From Bifidobacterium breve (lineage in GTDB: Bacteria > Actinomycetota > Acidimicrobiia > Acidimicrobiales > Acidimicrobilacustridaceae): a stretch of 64,000 bases of DNA. A model generated the notes under the pieces. That model was given only the letters and a program-made list of their open reading frames with translations, made no database searches and was not told the origin of the DNA. The stretch covers positions 31,447-95,446 of the forward strand of contig CAMAQM010000005.1 of NCBI GenBank assembly GCA_945860545.1. The letters run 5' to 3'. Position 1 is the first letter of the stretch, and every line of letters starts with the position of its first letter. Of this stretch, positions 58,571 to 64,000 are shown piece after piece. A program made the translations under genes and the position numbers.

Positions 58571-60058
58571 ATGACCGCAGGACTGTCGCGACGTTCGTTT
58601 CTCACCCGCACCGGCCTCGGTGGGGCCACCCTGGCCCTTGCCGGGGTGTTGCGGGCCACCGGTGCGGCTGCCACACCGTTGTCGGTGGGTGCCGGCCCCT
58701 ACGGCCCCCTCGGGGCACCCGACGCCCTCGGGTTGCGACTCCCCCCCGGGTTCACCGCACGGGTGGTGGCCACCTCGTTGCAGCCGGTGCCCGGCACCGG
58801 CCACACCTGGCACTACTTCCCTGACGGCGGCGCCACCTTCGCCACCGAGGACGGCGGGTGGATCTACGTATCGAACTCGGAGTTCCCCGGGTCGGGTGGC
58901 GTGAGCGCGCTGCGCTTCGCCCCTGACGGCACGGTGGTGGACGCCTACCCGATTCTCGCCAACACGTCGGTGAACTGTGCGGGTGGGACAACCCCGTGGA
59001 ACACGTGGTTGTCGTGCGAGGAGTTCGACCTCCACGGCGAGAGCCAGTCACTCATCGACCAGGCCGGCGCCATCGCCGGGCGGGTGTGGGAGTGCGACCC
59101 GCTCGGTTCCGGTCAGGGCACGCCGCTGCCCGCCCTCGGATTGTTCCAGCACGAAGCAGCGGTGATCGACCCCGACGTCGGGGTGGTGTACCTGACCGAG
59201 GACAAGGGCGACAGCCTCTTCTACCGGTTCACCCCCGACGCCTACCCGGACCTGTCGTCAGGCACGTTGGAGGCGGCCCGCGTCGACGGTTCGAGCATCA
59301 CCTGGGTGGAGGTGCCCGACCCGAGTGCGGCCACCACGCGCACAGCCCTGCAGCTCACCGACGACCAGATCACCCGGTTCCGCGGTGGCGAAGGGATGTG
59401 GTGGCATCAGGGGGTCGTGTACTTCACCACCAAGGGCGACAACCGGGTGCACGCACTCGAGTGCGCCACCGACAACTACGAGGTCATCTACGACGCCGCC
59501 GACTTCGGGGGTGCGAACGCACCGCTGCGGGGGGTGGACAACATCGTGGTGGCTGACGTGTCGGGCGACATCTACGTGGCTGAAGACGGCGGCAACATGG
59601 AGATCGTGTTGCTGTCCACCGACGGGGTCATCGCTCCGTTCGTGCAGGTCGTCGGACAGAACTCATCGGAGATGACCGGCCCGGCGTTCAGCCCGGACGG
59701 GGCCCGCATGTACTTCTCCAGCCAGCGCGGCGTGGTGGCCGGGGTCACCTACGAGGTGACCGGGCCGTTCCGTGGGGCACGCCCCGTTGCGGTGACCCCT
59801 CCCTCAACCCCGTCGGGGACCGGTGCCGCCCCCGCCCCGGTGGGCCCGGCGTTCACCGGTGGCCGCGACCGGATCCCCGGCGACATCGCCACCTCGTTCC
59901 GTGCCCTGTCGTCTCCCGCCAACGACGCCAACGTGGCCATCGGGGCACTCGGCGGATTGACGGTGGCCGCAGCGGGGGCAGCAGCGGTGCTGGCGCTACG
60001 CAACCGCATGCAGGGTCGGCCCGCCGACGAGGACACGGCGCCCGCAGCGACCGACTGA
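58571..60058 (+). CDS. Tat-exported PhoX/DUF839-family phosphatase-like protein
   Basis: LSRRSFLTRTGLGGATLALAG twin-arginine signal; NCAGGTTPWNTWLSCEE; GLFQHEAAVIDPDVGVVYLTEDKGDSLFYRFTP; C-terminal TM. Confidence 0.9.
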   Translation: MTAGLSRRSFLTRTGLGGATLALAGVLRATGAAATPLSVGAGPYGPLGAPDALGLRLPPGFTARVVATSLQPVPGTGHTWHYFPDGGATFATEDGGWIYVSNSEFPGSGGVSALRFAPDGTVVDAYPILANTSVNCAGGTTPWNTWLSCEEFDLHGESQSLIDQAGAIAGRVWECDPLGSGQGTPLPALGLFQHEAAVIDPDVGVVYLTEDKGDSLFYRFTPDAYPDLSSGTLEAARVDGSSITWVEVPDPSAATTRTALQLTDDQITRFRGGEGMWWHQGVVYFTTKGDNRVHALECATDNYEVIYDAADFGGANAPLRGVDNIVVADVSGDIYVAEDGGNMEIVLLSTDGVIAPFVQVVGQNSSEMTGPAFSPDGARMYFSSQRGVVAGVTYEVTGPFRGARPVAVTPPSTPSGTGAAPAPVGPAFTGGRDRIPGDIATSFRALSSPANDANVAIGALGGLTVAAAGAAAVLALRNRMQGRPADEDTAPAATD

Positions 60059-60095
60059 GACCCCTGCGGCAGCGAGCCTCACCGCAACCGGTCAG

Positions 60096-60512
60096 TCAGT
60101 TGAGGGGTTCAACTCCGAGTTCCCCGAGCAGGCGTTCAACCCGGGCCCGGATCTCGTCACGGACGGTGCGCACGAACGTGGCGTCCTGTCCGGCCGGGTC
60201 GTCGAGGGCCCAGTCCTCGTAACGGGTGCCGGGGTAGTACGGGCACGTGTCCCCACACCCCATGGTGACCACCACGTCGGACGCCTCGACCATGGCATCC
60301 TCGAGTCGTTTGGGGGTGGCGCCCGCACCGATCACGTCGATGCCGACCTCGGCCATGACCTCGATGACCGCAGGGTTGATCGTCTCGGCCGGTGCGGTGC
60401 CCGCCGAGCGCACCACCACGGCGTCACCGGCGAGGTGGGCGAGCCACGCTGCGGCCATCTGGGAACGTCCGGCGTTGTGGACGCAGACGAAGAGAACCTC
60501 GGGTCGGTGCAT
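60096..60512 (-). CDS. arsC: arsenate reductase / low-MW tyrosine phosphatase family
   Basis: MHRPEVLFVCVHNAGRSQMAAAWLAHLAG; VVVTMGCGDTCPYYPGTRYEDWALDDPAG. Confidence 0.92.
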   Translation of the reverse strand: MHRPEVLFVCVHNAGRSQMAAAWLAHLAGDAVVVRSAGTAPAETINPAVIEVMAEVGIDVIGAGATPKRLEDAMVEASDVVVTMGCGDTCPYYPGTRYEDWALDDPAGQDATFVRTVRDEIRARVERLLGELGVEPLN

Positions 60513-60528
60513 GGGGAGTACCTCGGGG

Positions 60529-60864
60529 TCAGGGGGCCAGGGCGTCGCGCAGCAGGGCCAGGCGTTCGGGCACCACCCGGTACCAGGCCCACTTGCCACG
60601 TCGTTCACGGGTCAGCAGTCCGGCGTCCACCAGCATCGTCAGGTGGTGGGAGACGGTGGGCTGGGACCGGCCGAGGGGCAGTACGAGATCACAGGCGCAC
60701 GCCTCCCCTGCGGGGGCGGTCGCCACCATGGACAACAGCCGAAGGCGGACCGGGTCGGCGAGCACCTTGAACGCCGCAGCGAGTTCGCCCGCCGCGCCCT
60801 CGTCCAAGGCGGTGTCGGTGACGCTCCCACAGCACCCGGCGAAGGGTGTGACGTCAATGGCCAT
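60529..60864 (-). CDS. arsR: ArsR-family metalloregulator
   Basis: AFKVLADPVRLRLLSMVATAPAGEACACDLVLPLGRSQPTVSHHLTMLVDAGLLTRERRGKWAWYRV; TATAGT 6 nt before ATG. Confidence 0.93.
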   Translation of the reverse strand: MAIDVTPFAGCCGSVTDTALDEGAAGELAAAFKVLADPVRLRLLSMVATAPAGEACACDLVLPLGRSQPTVSHHLTMLVDAGLLTRERRGKWAWYRVVPERLALLRDALAP

Positions 60865-60877
60865 GGCGACACTATAC

Positions 60878-60893
60878 ATTGATGATCATCAAT
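60878..60893. promoter_or_regulatory. ArsR operator (perfect 16-bp palindrome) between divergent genes
   Basis: ATTGATGATCATCAAT, one nt upstream of the arsR -10 TATAGT. Confidence 0.85.
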
Positions 60894-60970
60894 ACGTTGC
60901 TACCGTGTGGTCCTCGACCTGGACCCACCTGTGACGACCCGGTCGCACCGCCACCACCCAAGGAGTCCCC

Positions 60971-61441
60971 ATGTCCCGAGTCCAGCTCGCCCTCAACGTC
61001 ACCAACCTCGACGAGGCCGTCGAGTTCTACTCGCGTCTGTTCGGCGCCGAGCCGGCCAAGCGCAAGGCGGGGTACGCCAACTTCGCCATCGCCGACCCAC
61101 CCCTCAAGCTCGTGTTGTTCGAAGGGGCCGGGGGCGGGTCCATCAACCATCTCGGAGTGGAGACCGACGGCGCCAACGAGGTCGAAGCCGCCGATGCCCG
61201 CCTCAGCGGTGTAGGACTCACCACCACCGGCATCGACGACACCATCTGCTGTTACGCCGAGAAGGTCGAGACGTGGGTGGTGGACCCCGACGGGCTGCGG
61301 TGGGAGTGGTACGTCAAGACCGCCGACGCCGAGGACATGGGCGACGGCGGGAACAACGACACCGCCATGTGCTGTGCGCCCGAACCAGTCGCCTTGAGCA
61401 CCCCCGCCACAGCCGCCACCCCCGACAGCGGCTGCTGCTGA
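60971..61441 (+). CDS. ArsI/CadI-family VOC metalloenzyme
   Basis: LNVTNLDEAVEFYSRLFGAEPAKRKAGYANFAIADPPLKLVLFE; ICCYAEKVETWVVDPDGLRWEWY; extra C-terminal CC pairs. Confidence 0.9.
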   Translation: MSRVQLALNVTNLDEAVEFYSRLFGAEPAKRKAGYANFAIADPPLKLVLFEGAGGGSINHLGVETDGANEVEAADARLSGVGLTTTGIDDTICCYAEKVETWVVDPDGLRWEWYVKTADAEDMGDGGNNDTAMCCAPEPVALSTPATAATPDSGCC

Positions 61442-61445
61442 CCTG

Positions 61446-62543
61446 ATGACCGAACCAGCGAACACCACGGCGGTCAGCGCCCGACTCAGCACCCTCGACC
61501 GCTTCCTCCCGTTGTGGATCGGGTTGGCCATGGTGGGGGGCCTGGCCCTGGGCCGGATCGTTCCCGACCTCAACAGCACCCTCGGGGCGGTCAAGATCGA
61601 CACCGTCTCGTTGCCCATCGCCATTGGGTTGCTCGCCATGATGTACCCGGTGCTGGCCAAGGTCCGTTACACCCGGGTGCGCGCCGAACTTTCGGACCGC
61701 CGGGCACTGGTGTTTTCCCTGGTGGCGAACTGGGTGGTGGGCCCTGCGCTCATGTTCGCCCTGGCGTGGATCTTCCTTGCGGACCTCCCCGAGTTGCGCA
61801 CCGGGCTCATCATCGTCGGTCTCGCCCGATGCATCGCCATGGTGCTCATCTGGAACGACCTGGCGTCGGGCAACCGCGAACTCGCCGCGGTGCTCGTGGC
61901 GGTGAACTCGTTGTTCCAGATCGTCATGTACTCGGTCCTCGGCTGGTTCTACCTGTCCGTGTTACCCGGCTGGCTGGGTCTCGACACCGCCGGGTTGGAC
62001 ATCAGTCTGTGGGACATCGCCAAATCGGTCCTGATCTTTTTGGGCCTGCCACTGGCGGCGGGGTTCCTGACCCGGACCGTGCTCGAACGCCGGCGGGGAA
62101 CCCAGTGGTACGAGGGGCGGTTCCTGCCCCGCATCGGTCCGGTGGCGCTCTACGGGCTGCTGTTCACCATCGTGGTGCTGTTCGCCCTCCAGGGCGAACA
62201 GATCACGAGCCGACCCCTCGACGTGGTGCAGGTGGCGGTCCCGTTGCTCATCTACTTCGCGCTGATGTGGGGCGGATCGTTCTTCGCCGGGTACCGACTC
62301 GGGTTCCCCTACGACCGCAACACCTCGATCGCCTTCACTGCGGCGGGCAACAACTTCGAACTCGCCATCGCCGTGTCGATCGCCGTGTTCGGCGTCACGT
62401 CAGGCGAAGCACTGGCGGGCACCATCGGGCCGCTCATCGAGGTCCCCGCCCTCATCGCCCTCGTGTACGTCGCCTTGTGGCTCGGCAAGCGCTGGTATCC
62501 CGACGACCAGGCCGTGCTCGACACCCGAACCCCGACGGGGTGA
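61446..62543 (+). CDS. acr3: ACR3-family arsenite efflux transporter
   Basis: LDRFLPLWIGLAMVGGLALGRIVPDLN; YPVLAKVRYTRV; GLARCIAMVLIWNDLASGNRELAAVLVAVNSLFQ; AFTAAGNNFELAIAVSIAVFG. Confidence 0.96.
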   Translation: MTEPANTTAVSARLSTLDRFLPLWIGLAMVGGLALGRIVPDLNSTLGAVKIDTVSLPIAIGLLAMMYPVLAKVRYTRVRAELSDRRALVFSLVANWVVGPALMFALAWIFLADLPELRTGLIIVGLARCIAMVLIWNDLASGNRELAAVLVAVNSLFQIVMYSVLGWFYLSVLPGWLGLDTAGLDISLWDIAKSVLIFLGLPLAAGFLTRTVLERRRGTQWYEGRFLPRIGPVALYGLLFTIVVLFALQGEQITSRPLDVVQVAVPLLIYFALMWGGSFFAGYRLGFPYDRNTSIAFTAAGNNFELAIAVSIAVFGVTSGEALAGTIGPLIEVPALIALVYVALWLGKRWYPDDQAVLDTRTPTG

Positions 62544-62844
62544 TCAGCCTCTGACGACCGGCACGGGGCTATCGGCGTTGACCGTCCCGTCGGCGTGCGC
62601 CTCAACGGTCACGAACCCGTGCGGGGTCGGCACCGTGGCGCGCGCCCACGCAAGGTCCCCGAGGGCGGGAGCGACCCGCACTGGCATGCACCCCTGGCCG
62701 CTCATCGCCGGGGTTCCACGCCGTGATGACGTGCAACGTCGCTCCGGCGTCAAGGTCGATCTCCCTGAGGGCGCGCAGTTCGCCATCGTGTTCCACCGTG
62801 ATGTGGGTGGCGAGGTAGATGGCGGCGAGATCTGCGTCAGTCAT
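62544..62844 (-). pseudogene. possible frameshifted DUF3293-like remnant
   Basis: MTDADLAAIYLATHITVEHDGELRALREIDLDAGATLHVITAWNPGDERPG in one frame, plausible PVRVAPALGDLAWARATVPTPHGFVTVEAHADGTVNADSPVPVV in another. Confidence 0.3.
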
Positions 62845-62933
62845 CGACCGCCCCCTCGCAGGCGTGCGCACCGCACCGGATGAGACCGTACCCACGATCA
62901 CCCATTGCGCTCCCCTGTCCGACAACGACGAAA

Positions 62934-62970
62934 GCCCGGTGACCCGGGACGTAGTCCAGGGCCACCGGGC
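62934..62970 (-). terminator. intrinsic terminator of the 62986-63402 gene
   Basis: GCCCGGTGACCCGGGAC-GTA-GTCCAGGGCCACCGGGC; minus strand followed by TTTCGTCGTTG. Confidence 0.75.
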
Positions 62971-62985
62971 CGTCCGTTCATCGAA

Positions 62986-63402
62986 TCACTCGACGGTGAT
63001 GGTGAACGTGGTGGGTGCGCCCACCCCGTTGGTGGAGCCGAAGAACTGCACGGTCACCTCAGCGGTACCGGCTGCGACCGCCTTCCCACCGGCGTTGGTG
63101 GTGTAGGAGCCCTCCGTCTTGCCTTCACCCTCGACCTTGAACACGGCAGCGTCGGAACTCTCCGCCACGAAACGCCCCTCACCGGGGTCACCGAGGTCGA
63201 ACACCACGGTGGTGCCGACGCTGACCGTGGTCGACGTTTCCGATTCGCTGAGCACCACCGGGGGAAGCACGTTGCCAATCACCTCAGAAGTCGTCGGCGC
63301 TGCGGTCGTCGATGAGCTGGATTCACTGTTGGACGAACACGACATGGCGGTCAGGGCGAGGACGGCGGCGAGACCACCGATGACGACGGGACGGATACGC
63401 AT
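62986..63402 (-). CDS. secreted lipoprotein of unknown function
   Basis: MRIRPVVIGGLAAVLALTAMSCSSNSESSSS lipobox; beta-rich C-terminus GTAEVTVQFFGSTNGVGAPTTFTITVE. Confidence 0.7.
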   Translation of the reverse strand: MRIRPVVIGGLAAVLALTAMSCSSNSESSSSTTAAPTTSEVIGNVLPPVVLSESETSTTVSVGTTVVFDLGDPGEGRFVAESSDAAVFKVEGEGKTEGSYTTNAGGKAVAAGTAEVTVQFFGSTNGVGAPTTFTITVE

Positions 63403-63592
63403 GCGACTCTCCTGGGGTGAGGCTCGGTTCGCAACCGTCGGCTGACGCCACGACCGGGCAACGGGTTGTGGTCTCCCAGAGGCGGCGCCATGCACTCGGG
63501 CCGCTTGTGGAGATGTCACATCATGGCCGATAGGGCGGGCGAGGTGGGGTCACCCGAGTCCTGCACGCCACCTGCCCAGCCAATGGTCGCTT

Positions 63593-63617
63593 GCCACCCC
63601 GCCGTGTGCGGGGTGGC
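63593..63617. terminator. 10-bp GC hairpin
   Basis: GCCACCCCGC-CGTGT-GCGGGGTGGC. Confidence 0.5.
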
Positions 63618-63658
63618 GCCTCACAGGGATGCAGCAGACCGGGCGGTAACGTGCGGAC

Positions 63659-64000
63659 GTGGATCGCCAACACGCCGCCGGTCACCAGCCTCGGGTCGCC
63701 GACCGCAGTGACCTCGATGCCCTCAGTCGTTCGTTGGCTGCAGCGTTCGCCGACGACCCGGTGTGGGAGTGGCTGATGCCCGCAGGCCGCAACGGCGGAC
63801 CCAGCGCGGAACGGATCTTCGCGTGGATCGTGGCGGGCCACCTCGGTGACGGCACGGTGTGGACGCTGCCGGACGCAACCGCCAATGCCGTGTGGGCCCC
63901 TCCAGGCAAACACCGCACGCCAACGACGAAGGTGCTCACCGCACTCCCCTGGCTCTTGGGAGCACTTGGTCTCGCCGGGTTCGGCCGTTTCGCCCGGCTC
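63659..64000 (+). CDS. GNAT-like N-acetyltransferase (3' end off the window)
   Basis: DLDALSRSLAAAFADDPVWEWLMPAG...; TAACGT 6 nt before GTG. Confidence 0.7.
   Translation, partial: MDRQHAAGHQPRVADRSDLDALSRSLAAAFADDPVWEWLMPAGRNGGPSAERIFAWIVAGHLGDGTVWTLPDATANAVWAPPGKHRTPTTKVLTALPWLLGALGLAGFGRFARL

Overview
The window is 64 kb of high-GC, chromosome-like DNA. Gene content and codon usage look actinobacterial, probably Acidimicrobiia (inference only). Most of it is ordinary housekeeping: rpoD-dnaG, glyS, recO-uppS-era-corC-ybeY-phoH, murF/ddl, aconitase, citrate synthase, four tRNAs and an ars locus. Signals worth a second look: (1) two near-identical palindromes, TAATAGGAATGATTCCCATTA and AAATAGGAACGATTCCCAAAC, about 28 kb apart. 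One lies over a perfect TATAAT in front of an unannotated 58-aa secreted His/Asp peptide (DHDHDHDHGHDHDHDH). The other lies at the promoter of Cys-free L28/L33 genes plus an unknown 71-aa ORF. Together they suggest a Zur-type zinc-starvation regulon. (2) A 1.3-kb segment bounded by a 44-bp duplication of the 3' half of tRNA-Ile2(CAU), with two cargo ORFs and no integrase. (3) A four-gene, stop/start-overlapping operon: reductase-HAD fusion, alcohol dehydrogenase, LarA-like DUF2088 protein and PlsC acyltransferase. (4) A 6C-type small RNA with two C6-loop hairpins, a promoter and a terminator. (5) At least 21 genes with TAnnnT exactly 6-7 nt before the start codon, which predicts widespread leaderless transcription. 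(6) A PCuAC copper chaperone with a Met-rich tandem insertion. (7) A 2052-aa LPATG-terminated surface protein. (8) An HTH-MNT/HEPN pair. No database search was possible; family names come from reading motifs.
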